A program made the position numbers and the translations under genes. Of a stretch of DNA of 34,556 nucleotides, positions 7,498 to 15,280 are shown piece after piece (positions within the stretch are counted from its first letter, which is position 1; each line of letters starts with the position of its first letter). The stretch covers positions 1 through 34,556 of the forward strand of contig JAKPKV010000100.1 of NCBI GenBank assembly GCA_029553475.1, in the 5' to 3' direction. The DNA is from Armatimonadota bacterium. Lineage in GTDB: Bacteria; Armatimonadota; Hebobacteria; CAIYQO01. The notes under the pieces were generated by a model. That model searched no databases. It had not been told where the DNA came from and saw only the letters and a program-made list of their open reading frames with translations.

Positions 7498-8073
7498 TCA
7501 CCGTAAAAACGGATTGCACCGCCGTTCAACGCCGATCGTCGTGGCCGGGCCGTGGGCGGGATAGACGCGCGTGGCATCGCCGCGGGGGAAGAGTTTTTCG
7601 CGGATGTGCTGGCGTTCCTCCTCATACGCTTCCAGGAAGGTGGTGCCGCCGATGGCGCCGGCGAAGAGGGTGTCGCCGCTGAAGATCACGTCGTCGGCGG
7701 CGAAGCACAGGCAGCCGGGGGTATGACCGGGGGTATGCAGCGCCTGCCAGCGCACGGTGCCGCAGGGGATTTCGTCATCGCCGGCCAGGCGCACGTCCGG
7801 CTGCATCGGCAGCAGGTGCACGTCGGCGGCGTGGACGTAGACCGGCGCGGGCAGGCGCTCCAGCATCGCCCGCAGGCCCTCGGTATGGTCCCGGTGCCCA
7901 TGCGTGAGGGCGATGGCATGCACCACCAATCCCAGGGTTGCCAGCGTCTCGGTGATGGCATCATCCCACCCGCCGGGATCAATGAAGAGGGCATCGCGGT
8001 CGCCATCACGCCAGGCCAGGTGCCCGCGGATCGGGTAGCGACCAAGGACGAATGACCGCACGTGAAGCCTCAT
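7498..8073 (-). CDS. Metallo-beta-lactamase-fold hydrolase (glyoxalase II-like)
   Basis: 191 aa. The metal-binding signature THGHRDH (H58, H60, D62, H63) is complete, with further ligands in TPGHTPG (H117), SGDTLF (D134) and YPAHGP (H174). The C-terminal ERRCNPFLR is typical of the compact glyoxalase II-like/YcbL group. The predicted reaction is thioester hydrolysis, possibly S-lactoylglutathione-like or another thiol cofactor; the native thiol is unknown. It is cytoplasmic. The start at 8073 overlaps the pentapeptide gene stop (ATGA), so the two are co-translated. Confidence 0.87.
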   Translation of the reverse strand: MRLHVRSFVLGRYPIRGHLAWRDGDRDALFIDPGGWDDAITETLATLGLVVHAIALTHGHRDHTEGLRAMLERLPAPVYVHAADVHLLPMQPDVRLAGDDEIPCGTVRWQALHTPGHTPGCLCFAADDVIFSGDTLFAGAIGGTTFLEAYEEERQHIREKLFPRGDATRVYPAHGPATTIGVERRCNPFLR

Positions 8074-8960
8074 GACCGTATCGCTCCGTTCAGATTCGCC
8101 CCCTCCAGGTAGGCGCCGGTGAGGTCGGCGCCTTCCAGGTTGGCGCGCTCCAGGATGGCGCCGCTGAGGTCGCTGTCCCGCAGGTCCGCGCCGCGCAGGT
8201 CCGCCTCGCGGAAGACGGCTTTGCGCAGGTTGGCCAGATGGAACTTCGCGCCGGTCAGGGTCGCGGCGCCGAAGCGGGCGGCTTCCGCGTTGACTTCGGA
8301 GAAATCCGCGCCGTCGAGAAAGGCGCCGACGAAGTTCGCGTGGCACAGCAGCGCGCGCACCAGGGACAGCTGCACGCCGCGCGCGCCGGCGAAGACCGCC
8401 CAGGAACAATCACAGCCGTCCAGCGTCGCTTCGGACAGATCTGCCCCGGTGAACCATGTTTCGCAGAGGGTGGACTGCGCGATGAGCGTCTGCCGCAGCG
8501 AAGCCCCGGAACAGTCCGCATGCGCCAGCTCGACGTCGCGCAATTCCGCGCACTCCCAGACCGCGCCGGGGAAGCGCGCGTCGTTCAAGCAGGCATGCAG
8601 CCAGCGGGTCGCGGTGAGCACCGCGCCGCCCGCCCGCAGCTCCGCGCCGAAGAGGGTATCGCACGATGCGCCGCGCAGGCTGGCGCCGCGCAGATTCGCC
8701 CCCGTCAGCCGGCATTCGGTGAGAAAGGCGCCGTCGAGACAGGCGCCGGTCAGCGTGGCGTAGGAGAGATTCGCCCCCAGCAGCACCGCCTGGCGGAGGT
8801 CTATCCGCGCCAGGTTCGCCCCGATGGCCTCTCCCAGGCGCGGGGAAACCTCCGCGACATACGCGGCGGGATCGGGCACATGCTGGCGGCAATACTCCGA
8901 CGCGAGCAGCGCCGGTAATCGGCAGCCGTCCGCGCGGCAGAGCATCGGTGAAATATCCAT
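8070..8960 (-). CDS. Pentapeptide-repeat protein with N-terminal Cys/His cluster
   Basis: 296 aa. From about residue 45 to the end it consists of A(D/N)LXX-type pentapeptides (for example GANLRGASLRGAS and RGADLRDSDLSGA), which fold as a right-handed quadrilateral beta-helix. The first 30 residues carry CRADGC...SEYCRQH, a small likely zinc site of C-C-C-H type. Pentapeptide proteins can be DNA mimics that protect gyrase, or scaffolds; the function here is unknown. It is the first gene of the minus-strand run and overlaps the hydrolase gene. A GCAGG/CGCGA motif lies only about 10 nt upstream of the ATG. Confidence 0.88.
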   Translation of the reverse strand: MDISPMLCRADGCRLPALLASEYCRQHVPDPAAYVAEVSPRLGEAIGANLARIDLRQAVLLGANLSYATLTGACLDGAFLTECRLTGANLRGASLRGASCDTLFGAELRAGGAVLTATRWLHACLNDARFPGAVWECAELRDVELAHADCSGASLRQTLIAQSTLCETWFTGADLSEATLDGCDCSWAVFAGARGVQLSLVRALLCHANFVGAFLDGADFSEVNAEAARFGAATLTGAKFHLANLRKAVFREADLRGADLRDSDLSGAILERANLEGADLTGAYLEGANLNGAIRS

Positions 8961-8969
8961 ACCGTTCTC

Positions 8970-8996
8970 TTCGCTCGCGACGCCGAAATTCCTGCC
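8970..8996 (-). promoter_or_regulatory. GCAGG/CGCGA-GCGAA motif, copy 2 (pentapeptide gene)
   Basis: On the minus strand GGCAGGAA (from 8996 down) is followed by CGCGAGCGAA (8979-8970). The second half ends 10 nt before the ATG at 8960. It matches the copies upstream of four other genes. If it is a promoter, the transcript would be almost leaderless. Confidence 0.45.
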
Positions 8997-9018
8997 GGGG
9001 GTATCGTTGGAATACGCG

Positions 9019-9047
9019 TTGCGACCGCCCCGCCTTTCGGGTATGAT
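9019..9047 (+). promoter_or_regulatory. Sigma70-type promoter for the YkgJ-family gene
   Basis: TTGCGA (9019-9024) and TATGAT (9042-9047) are separated by 17 bp. Transcription would start near 9054, just before ATG 9061. This supports 9061 over the in-frame ATGs at 9043 and 9046, which lie inside the -10 region. Confidence 0.55.
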
Positions 9048-9060
9048 GACGGCAACCGTT

Positions 9061-10314
9061 ATGTCGTCATCACCGTGGACATTGCTGCCGCCGCCGGGGT
9101 TTCAGCGCTACGACTGCGTGGGCTGCGGCGCATGCTGCCGGGGGCGATTTGCCATCGGCGTGACGCCGGAGGAATACGCGCGCATCATGGCGCAGGGGTG
9201 GGAGGCGGACCCGGCGCTGGCGGGGAAGACGCTCTTCTTGCCGCACGGGGATCACTACGTGACCGCCTATGACGCGGCGGGGGCATGCGTCTTCCTCGAC
9301 GAGCGCGGGCTGTGCCGCATCCACGCGAAGTTCGGCGAGGCGGCCAAGCCGCTGGCCTGTCGCCTGTATCCGTTCCGCTTCATCCCCGCCGGCAGGCAGG
9401 CGCGGGTGAGCATCCGCTTCGACTGCCCGGAAGTCGCGTGCAATCGCGGGCGCGCGTTGCCCGCGCACCTGCCGGCGCTGCGCGCGCTGCTCCCGCACGC
9501 GCTGCCCCCGGCGGCCATGGATGTGCCGGTGCCGCCATTGTTCGGGCGCGTCTCGTGCACCTGGGATCGGCTGGCGCGTATCATTGACGCGGTAGATCGC
9601 CTGCTGTGCGCGAAATCCCTCGACGTCACGCGCCGCGTGGCGGGTGGGGTGAATTTTGCCGCGTTGCTGCGCAATCCGCGCCTCTCCGCGTTGAATGAGC
9701 GGGCCTTTGCGGATTTCCTGACCACGGTCGCCGGCAAAGTGACGGAGGCGGCGGAGGGGGACGCGCTGGGCCGCACGGCGCCGCCCGCCTTGGCGCGGGC
9801 CGCTTTTCGGCAACTGGCGGGGGTGTACGCCCGCGCGGATTACCGCGGGGCGCCGGCCAGGCTGGGGCAGCGCTTCGCCACTGCCGTGCGCCTGCTCACC
9901 GGCGGCGGCGCCGTGCCGGCCATCCAGCCGGATTTTCCCGCCGTGCCCTTCTCCGCGCTGGAGGATGCCTTCGGCATTCCCGACGCGGAGGCCGCGGAGC
10001 CCATCATCCGCTATCTCCGCGCTCGCGTGCTCTCGATGGGCTTCTGCGGCGCCGCCTTCTATGGCCGCGCCGTGCTCGATGGCCTCGATGCCCTGCTCTT
10101 CACGTATCCGCTCCTCCTCTGGTTCGCCCGCCTCTTCAGCGCGGGGCGGAATCGCTCGACGCTTGACCGCGCGGCCGCCGAGCGCGCGGTGGAGATCGTG
10201 GACCACCAGCACGGCGTGACCCCTATCCTCAACCTTCCTTCCGAGCGCCGCCGCCTGAGCTTCCTCTGCGAGCGCACGATATTGCGGTCGCTGGTGGTCT
10301 GGTACGGCAGTTAG
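9061..10314 (+). CDS. YkgJ-family cysteine-cluster protein
   Basis: 417 aa. The N-terminal third is the YkgJ/CxxCxxCC domain. C19, C22, C25 and C26 lie in YDCVGCGACCRGRF, C76 in GACVFLD, C85 in GLCRIH, and C100 in KPLACRLYPF. Such Cys patterns are thought to bind zinc or an Fe-S cluster; FliB-type flagellin lysine methylases share the domain. The remaining 300 residues are helical with some hydrophobic stretches and no recognised family. The start is chosen at 9061 for its fit with the upstream promoter. No Shine-Dalgarno sequence is visible, so the mRNA may be essentially leaderless. It is divergent from the pentapeptide gene. Confidence 0.8.
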   Translation: MSSSPWTLLPPPGFQRYDCVGCGACCRGRFAIGVTPEEYARIMAQGWEADPALAGKTLFLPHGDHYVTAYDAAGACVFLDERGLCRIHAKFGEAAKPLACRLYPFRFIPAGRQARVSIRFDCPEVACNRGRALPAHLPALRALLPHALPPAAMDVPVPPLFGRVSCTWDRLARIIDAVDRLLCAKSLDVTRRVAGGVNFAALLRNPRLSALNERAFADFLTTVAGKVTEAAEGDALGRTAPPALARAAFRQLAGVYARADYRGAPARLGQRFATAVRLLTGGGAVPAIQPDFPAVPFSALEDAFGIPDAEAAEPIIRYLRARVLSMGFCGAAFYGRAVLDGLDALLFTYPLLLWFARLFSAGRNRSTLDRAAAERAVEIVDHQHGVTPILNLPSERRRLSFLCERTILRSLVVWYGS

Positions 10315-10366
10315 CCGTTGTGAGAATGCTGTATACGCGATGTTTTGATTATTACTCGGCTACGCC

Positions 10367-10406
10367 TATATGAATTCCGATACAGGTATATAAATTCCGA
10401 TACAGG
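10367..10406 (+). repeat. 20-bp direct tandem duplication
   Basis: Two adjacent 20-bp units (TATATGAATTCCGATACAGG and the same with A at position 6) differ by one base. The A+T-rich sequence contrasts with the surroundings. Possible paired protein-binding sites or a slippage duplication. Confidence 0.85.
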
Positions 10407-10407
10407 T

Positions 10408-10498
10408 GGACAGTTGACGCCTGGCCGCCATCAGCTCCGCCATGCCCAACCGCGCCACACGGCGCACACCAGCGCGCCGTGCCAGGCGTTGATTGTCC
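10408..10498. repeat. Imperfect long palindrome
   Basis: Outer arms 10408-10425 (GGACAGTTGACGCCTGGC) and 10481-10498 match with three differences. Inner arms CACGGCGC (10458-10465) and GCGCCGTG (10474-10481) match perfectly. It is similar in design to the other inverted-repeat elements of the window but with unrelated sequence. Confidence 0.65.
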
Positions 10499-10750
10499 CC
10501 CCGGCGGATTTGCACTCCGGAATGGCGCCTCCGCCCGGACGGCCTGAAGGCATTGGATGATTGTCACCGTGCAGTTCCACACTACCCCTGGACGAATTTG
10601 CCGCGCGCGGGACAACGGGACGTCCCACGACGGAGAGCTGGTCGCCGAGAGTCGGTATCGGTTTGTGGCTCATACCCCGCGGACAGGTCGCGAAATTCAT
10701 CACAACGGGTATGAGTAGCACGATGGCGATGAGGATGACGATGACGATTT

Positions 10751-10778
10751 GGCAGGAACCCGCGGCCCGCCTCGCGAA
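10751..10778 (+). promoter_or_regulatory. GCAGG-N16-CGCGAA motif, copy 3 (Gfo/Idh gene)
   Basis: GCAGG at 10752-10756 and CGCGAA at 10773-10778, 16 nt apart and 38 nt before the ATG at 10817. The first halves of copies 1 and 3 are identical over GCAGGAAC. Confidence 0.5.
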
Positions 10779-10816
10779 GTAGTCACCATCCCAGAACAGA
10801 TCAGGAGCACCAGATC

Positions 10817-11890
10817 ATGGCGAAGAAGTTGCGATACGGGTTGATTGGCTGCGGCGGCTGCGGGGTGGGGAAACATCTGGCGGCATACGCCAAGTATGCC
10901 GACGACGTGGAGCTGTACGCGGTGTACGATTTCGAGCCGGCCAAAGCCGCCGCGGCGGCGGAGAAATACGGCGTGCCGCACGTTTTTGACACGTATGAGG
11001 CGATGCTGGCCGACCCGAAGCTGGATGTGGTTTCGGTGGTGACGCCGAATGCCCTGCACGCGCCCATCACCATCGCCGCGCTGCGGGCGGGCAAGCACGT
11101 GCACGTCGAAAAACCCATCGCCCTCAACGCCGACGAGGCGCGCGCCATCGTGGCGGCGAAGGATGCGGCGGGCACGCTGGTGATGGTGGCGCTGAACAAC
11201 CGCTTCACCGAAGTGAGCCAGTTCATCAAGCGCTACGTGGACGACGGCCACCTGGGCGAGATCTACCACGCGCGCTGCGGCTGGCGGCGCCGGCGCGGCA
11301 TCCCCGGGCGCGGCGGGTGGTTCACGACCAAAGCGCTGTCCGGCGGCGGCCCGGTGATTGACCTGGGCGTGCATTTCTTCGACCTCACCCTCTTCTTCAT
11401 GGGCTTCCCGGCGCCGGTATCGGTGTCGGCGTCCACCTACTGCAAGTTCGCCAACGCGCCGTCCGGCGGTACGGGCACCTTCGCGGCGGCCGATGCGGCC
11501 GGCACCTTCGACGTGGAAGATTTCGCCGCCGGTTTCGCCAAGCTGGCCACGGGGGCGTCGGTGGCGTTTGAATTCAGTTGGGCGTCGAATATCGAGCGCG
11601 AGGTGAACTACCTGGAGCTCCTCGGCACGCGCGGCGGGTTGAGCATGTATAACGGCGAGCTGCGCCTCTTCGGCGAGGTGGGCGGCGCGCTGACCGACAT
11701 CACCCCGCACGTGCGGAATACCAGCGGATGGGGCGATAATGAGACGCGCCACTTCATCGCGTGTATCCGCAAGCGCCGCCAGCCGATGGCGCCGCCGGAG
11801 GACGCGGTGAAGATGATGCAGATCATTGACGGCATCTACGCGTCGGCGGAGAGCGGGCGCGAGGTGCGCATGGACGCGGTGCCGGCATAG
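10817..11890 (+). CDS. Gfo/Idh/MocA-family oxidoreductase
   Basis: 357 aa. The N-terminal Rossmann fold has GLIGCGGCGVGKH. The family signature HVEKPIALNADEA lies around residues 97-110. The C-terminal beta-sheet domain includes GGGPVIDLGVHFFDLTLFFMG, with the conserved Asp-x-x-x-His lining the active site. These enzymes oxidise or epimerise sugars, inositols or related polyols with NAD(P). AGGAG about 10 nt before the ATG supports the start. It is followed 100 bp later on the same strand by a large beta-helix protein with glycosidase features, suggesting a shared role in processing a sugar; the substrate is not determinable. Confidence 0.9.
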   Translation: MAKKLRYGLIGCGGCGVGKHLAAYAKYADDVELYAVYDFEPAKAAAAAEKYGVPHVFDTYEAMLADPKLDVVSVVTPNALHAPITIAALRAGKHVHVEKPIALNADEARAIVAAKDAAGTLVMVALNNRFTEVSQFIKRYVDDGHLGEIYHARCGWRRRRGIPGRGGWFTTKALSGGGPVIDLGVHFFDLTLFFMGFPAPVSVSASTYCKFANAPSGGTGTFAAADAAGTFDVEDFAAGFAKLATGASVAFEFSWASNIEREVNYLELLGTRGGLSMYNGELRLFGEVGGALTDITPHVRNTSGWGDNETRHFIACIRKRRQPMAPPEDAVKMMQIIDGIYASAESGREVRMDAVPA

Positions 11891-11990
11891 TGTGCGAAGA
11901 TTGCGCCTGCCGCGGGCAGGGATTTGGGCGGGACGGTGGCACTCTGTAGAGAGCGGGCACAGCTCCGCCCCGCTGGTGATGGAGGGGATC

Positions 11991-14885
11991 ATGGTCGCCG
12001 ACAGACTCATCCTGTATGTCGCCCCTGATGGCGATGATGCGCATACCGGCAACCTGCCGGAGCCGAATGCTGATGGCACTGACGGCCCGCTGGCGACGCC
12101 GGCGGGGGCGGGGGCGCGGGTACGCGCGGTCCGTGATGGCCGGCCGGTGCGGGTGCTCTTCCGTGAGGGGACGTACGTTCTGCCGGCGACGTGGACGTTC
12201 ACGGCGGAGGATTCGGGCACGGCGGAGGCGCCCGTCACTTACGGCGCCTATCCGGGGGAAGCGCCGGAGTTCAGCGGCGGGCGGCGCATCGGCGGGTGGA
12301 TGACGGGCGAGGTCAATGGCAAGCCGTGCTGGATGGCCCACCTGCCGGAGGTCGCGGCGGGGGAGTGGTATTTCACCCAGCTCTTCGTGAATGGCGAACG
12401 CCGCAACCGGCCGCGCGTGCCGAAGACGGGCTGCTACCGTTTCGCCGGCGTGCCGGACGGCTCGTGGGGCGGGCAGTGGGGGCAGGGGCCGGATTCCGCG
12501 TTCTTCGCTCCCGGTGAGCTGCGAAACTGGTCGAACCTGGCGGACGTCGAGCTGATCGCCTATCAGCTCTGGTTCGAGACCCATCATCACCTCGCCGCGG
12601 TGGATGAGGAAGCGGGGATCGCCCGTTTTTACGCTCGCAGCCTGGGCAGCCTGGTGGATGAGAAAGGTCAACCCGCGCGCTACATCGTCGAGAACGTTTT
12701 CGAGGCGCTGTCCGAGCCGGGAGAATGGTATCTGGATCGCCCGACAGGGACCCTCTATTACCTGCCGCTGCCGGGGGAGACGCCGGAGGAGACGGCAGTC
12801 ATCGCGCCGCGGCTGGAATGCCTGCTGCGGCTGGATGGGACGGACGCGCCGGTGCGATACCTCCGCTTCGAGAACCTGGCCTTCCGGCACGCGGAATGGC
12901 GGCTGGCGCCGGATAACCCGGGGCCGGTGCAGGCGGCGTTCTTCGTGCCTGGGGCGCTGATCCTGCAGGGGGCGGAGCACTGCGTCCTCTACGGCTGCAG
13001 CGTGGCGCAGGTGAGCCAGTATGCCATCGAAGTGCTGAAGCCCAGTTGCGACGTGCGCATCCTCGCCTGCGCGCTGCACGATCTCGGCGCCGGCGGCGTG
13101 AAGATCGGGCATGAGGGGCTGGGATCGCGGTTGGATGGCGAAACGGAAACCGACCAACCGGCGGACGCGCGCGGTATGCGCACCACGGTGAGCGACTGCC
13201 GCATCTATGACGGCGGGCGCATCTTCCCCAGCGCCATCGGCGTGTGGGTCGGCAACAGCGGGCGCAACCGCGTGCGGCACAACGCCATCTTCAACCACTA
13301 TTACAGCGGCATCTCCTGCGGGTGGACGTGGGGGTACGCGCCGACGCTGACGATGGACAACCGCATCGAATATAACCATATCCACACCTGCGGGCAGGGG
13401 CTGTTGAGCGATCTGGGCGGCATCTACCTGCTGGGCACGCAGCCGGGCACCATCATCCGCGGCAACCTCATCCATGATATTGCGAAATACGGCTACGGCG
13501 GCTGGGGCATATACACGGACGAGGGCAGCTCGGAGATACGCATCGAGGGGAATATCGTGTATCGCACGGCGGAGGAGGGGTTCTTTCAGCACTACGGCAA
13601 GGACAATGTGGTGCGCAACAACTTCTTCGCCGACTGCGACGGTTTTGAGCGCGGGCGCGAGGAGCCGCACCGCTCCTTCGTCATCGAGCGCAACGTCATG
13701 CTGGCGCGCGCGGGGCGCGCGCTGGGCTGGCAATGGATGAACGGCCACTTCACCCTGAACGAGAACCTGTATTGGTGCGCGGACGATGCACCGCTGACCT
13801 TCGCGGGCGGCGACTTCGCCGAGTGGCAGGCCTGGGGGCAGGATATTGACGGCCGCGTCGCCGATCCGCTTTTCCACGATCCCGATTCCGGCGCCTTCAC
13901 GCTGCGCGAGGACTCGCCGGCGCTGGCGATGGGCATCCAGCCGCTGCACCCGCTGCCGGCCGGCCCGCGTTTCACCAGCGTGCGCCCGGCGACGTACGAC
14001 GAGCTGCCGGAGGAGGTACTGCCCCCGGCGCGCATCATACAGACGCGGCTGGAGGTGGCGGGGGCGCCCGTGCCGGGCGAGGCGCCGGGAACGTTGGTCC
14101 TCACCGCGCGCAACCTGGGCGAGACGGCGGAGGCCGGGGCGATCGGCGTCAGCGCCAGCGCGGGGGCGGTCATCATCGGCGACCGCCGGCTCACCTTCGC
14201 GCTGGACCCCGGCGAGGCGGCGGAGCTGCGTTTCGGCCTCGACGTGACCGGCGACGATGCGGTGATGGTCAGCACGCATCCGGAGGCGGACGCCGCCGTG
14301 CCCACGGCGCTCTACCTGGCGTTCCCGCGTCCCTGGCGCGTTCGCCGGCTGCCGGAGACGCAGGCGGTGGCTGACGTGCCGGCGGCGCTGGCGGGCGCCG
14401 ACGCGCGCGGGATTGCCGCCGGTCCGCGGACGCTGGCGGAGGTGCGGCTCGGCATCGTCGGCGAAGACGTGGCGCTGCTGGCGCACGTGCGGGATGCCCA
14501 CCCGATCCAGGCGCCGGAAGCGCCGTGGCAGGGATCGTGTATCGAACTGTTTGGCACGATGCCGGAGAGGACCGATATCGGTCAGGTCTTGCTCATTCCC
14601 GCCACGCATCAGGAGCCCGCGCTGGCACTGCGCGCCGGAGAGGACGGCCCGCGGCCCGCGCCGGGCGTTCGCCTGCACACGCTGCGCGCCGACGACGGCT
14701 ATCTCCTCGCCGCGCTCATCCCCACCGCGCTGCTCCGCCTCGACCCGCGGGCCGACCGCGTCCGAATCGAGATCGCGGTGAGCGCCGTGCAGCCCGACGG
14801 CAGCACCCGTCGGGCGACGCTGTTCGGCAGTACGCGGGCGTATATGGACGCGGAGGCGTATAGGGACTTGATAATTGACGCTTGA
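11991..14885 (+). CDS. Right-handed parallel beta-helix protein, GH141-like, with CBM9-like C-terminus
   Basis: 964 aa. The N-terminal LYVAPDGDDAHTG and GPLATPAGA, then FREGTYVLPATWTF and the following block, are characteristic of GH141-type and related beta-helix glycosidases. A parallel beta-helix runs over about 290-570 (repeated N-x-I/V-x-x-N rungs such as NRIEYNHIHTCGQG and IIRGNLIHDI). A CARDB/NEW3-like sandwich lies at about 680-770. From 779 on, a CBM9-like domain shows LLAHVRDAHP and PWQGSCIELF. GH141 contains alpha-L-fucosidase and xylanase members; the activity here is an inference. No signal peptide is visible. The start at 11991 has GGAGGGG a few nt upstream; the ATG at 11979 lies before that Shine-Dalgarno sequence. 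Confidence 0.8.
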   Translation: MVADRLILYVAPDGDDAHTGNLPEPNADGTDGPLATPAGAGARVRAVRDGRPVRVLFREGTYVLPATWTFTAEDSGTAEAPVTYGAYPGEAPEFSGGRRIGGWMTGEVNGKPCWMAHLPEVAAGEWYFTQLFVNGERRNRPRVPKTGCYRFAGVPDGSWGGQWGQGPDSAFFAPGELRNWSNLADVELIAYQLWFETHHHLAAVDEEAGIARFYARSLGSLVDEKGQPARYIVENVFEALSEPGEWYLDRPTGTLYYLPLPGETPEETAVIAPRLECLLRLDGTDAPVRYLRFENLAFRHAEWRLAPDNPGPVQAAFFVPGALILQGAEHCVLYGCSVAQVSQYAIEVLKPSCDVRILACALHDLGAGGVKIGHEGLGSRLDGETETDQPADARGMRTTVSDCRIYDGGRIFPSAIGVWVGNSGRNRVRHNAIFNHYYSGISCGWTWGYAPTLTMDNRIEYNHIHTCGQGLLSDLGGIYLLGTQPGTIIRGNLIHDIAKYGYGGWGIYTDEGSSEIRIEGNIVYRTAEEGFFQHYGKDNVVRNNFFADCDGFERGREEPHRSFVIERNVMLARAGRALGWQWMNGHFTLNENLYWCADDAPLTFAGGDFAEWQAWGQDIDGRVADPLFHDPDSGAFTLREDSPALAMGIQPLHPLPAGPRFTSVRPATYDELPEEVLPPARIIQTRLEVAGAPVPGEAPGTLVLTARNLGETAEAGAIGVSASAGAVIIGDRRLTFALDPGEAAELRFGLDVTGDDAVMVSTHPEADAAVPTALYLAFPRPWRVRRLPETQAVADVPAALAGADARGIAAGPRTLAEVRLGIVGEDVALLAHVRDAHPIQAPEAPWQGSCIELFGTMPERTDIGQVLLIPATHQEPALALRAGEDGPRPAPGVRLHTLRADDGYLLAALIPTALLRLDPRADRVRIEIAVSAVQPDGSTRRATLFGSTRAYMDAEAYRDLIIDA

Positions 14886-14910
14886 CGATGGTACGTGTTC
14901 TCCGCCCACC

Positions 14911-15008
14911 ACCGGGGCCGCGGAGTTGTACTCCGCACGCGTTGGCACGCTCTGTGTTCAACGACAGGGTGAGAGCACTCGTGCGGAGTACAACTCCGCG
15001 GCCCCGGT
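14911..15008. repeat. Inverted-repeat element, family A, copy 1
   Basis: A perfect 29-bp inverted repeat: 14911-14939 (ACCGGGGCCGCGGAGTTGTA...) and 14980-15008, with a 40-nt centre. Each arm contains its own hairpin, GCGGAGT-TGT-ACTCCGC. Further copies lie at 19169-19237 and 26725-26974. It may act as terminator for the beta-helix gene ending at 14885. Confidence 0.85.
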
Positions 15009-15012
15009 AAAT

Positions 15013-15035
15013 GCGTCCCGATTTCATCGGGACGC
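15013..15035. repeat. Hairpin GCGTCCCGAT-TTC-ATCGGGACGC
   Basis: A 10-bp perfect stem with a 3-nt loop directly beside the family A element. A degenerate relative (GCGTCCCGATTGCCTCGGGA) occurs near 27073, again close to a family A copy. Confidence 0.7.
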
Positions 15036-15045
15036 GGTCCCAGTG

Positions 15046-15230
15046 TAACCGTTCAGCCTTGTCAGCATGATGTGGCGTCTGTCCGCCCACCTCTCCCCCC
15101 GCCCCTCCCCTGAGCGGGGAGGGGAGCACCGGATCTGCATACCAATCACTCCCCCTTCCCTCTCTGGGAAGGGGGATGGGGGGTTAGGTTTGGCATCAAT
15201 CGGCGACATGCTGACAAGACTGAACTGTTA
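15046..15230. repeat. Inverted-repeat element, family D, containing two G/C hairpins
   Basis: Arms 15046-15069 (TAACCGTTCAGCCTTGTCAG...) and 15207-15230 match at 22 of 24 positions. Inside are CCCCTCCCC-TGAGC-GGGGAGGGG (15102-15124) and CCCCCTTCCC-TCTCT-GGGAAGGGGG (15151-15175), both perfect stems of a very common bacterial repeat type. The 14886-15280 gap is fully accounted for by this and the neighbouring elements; no gene is seen. Confidence 0.75.
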
Positions 15231-15280
15231 CGTCCCAGTGTCTGCGGAGCATTCAATTGTCAATTTGCATTTTTCAATTC

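Larger units (their letters stand above)
10315..10816. other. Intergenic region with repeats, no gene seen
   Basis: This 502-bp gap has no reading frame resembling a protein. It contains a 20-bp tandem duplication (10367-10406), a 91-bp imperfect palindrome (10408-10498), a GGGACGTCCC palindrome (10617-10626), a CTCATACCC/GGGTATGAG inverted pair and a GCAGG-N16-CGCGAA motif just before the Gfo/Idh gene. Confidence 0.6.

Noticed and set aside
10431-10782. Short overlapping frames in the 10315-10816 spacer
   Set aside because: None has a ribosome site or recognisable sequence, and palindromes explain the openness of the frames.
11823-14948. 1041-codon minus-strand open frame opposite the beta-helix gene
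   Set aside because: Composition is Arg/His/Pro-rich shadow sequence; the plus strand shows clear domains and a ribosome site.
14911-15230. Possible CRISPR array because of repeated sequences
   Set aside because: The repeats are inverted pairs with no regular direct-repeat/spacer pattern, and no cas gene is present.
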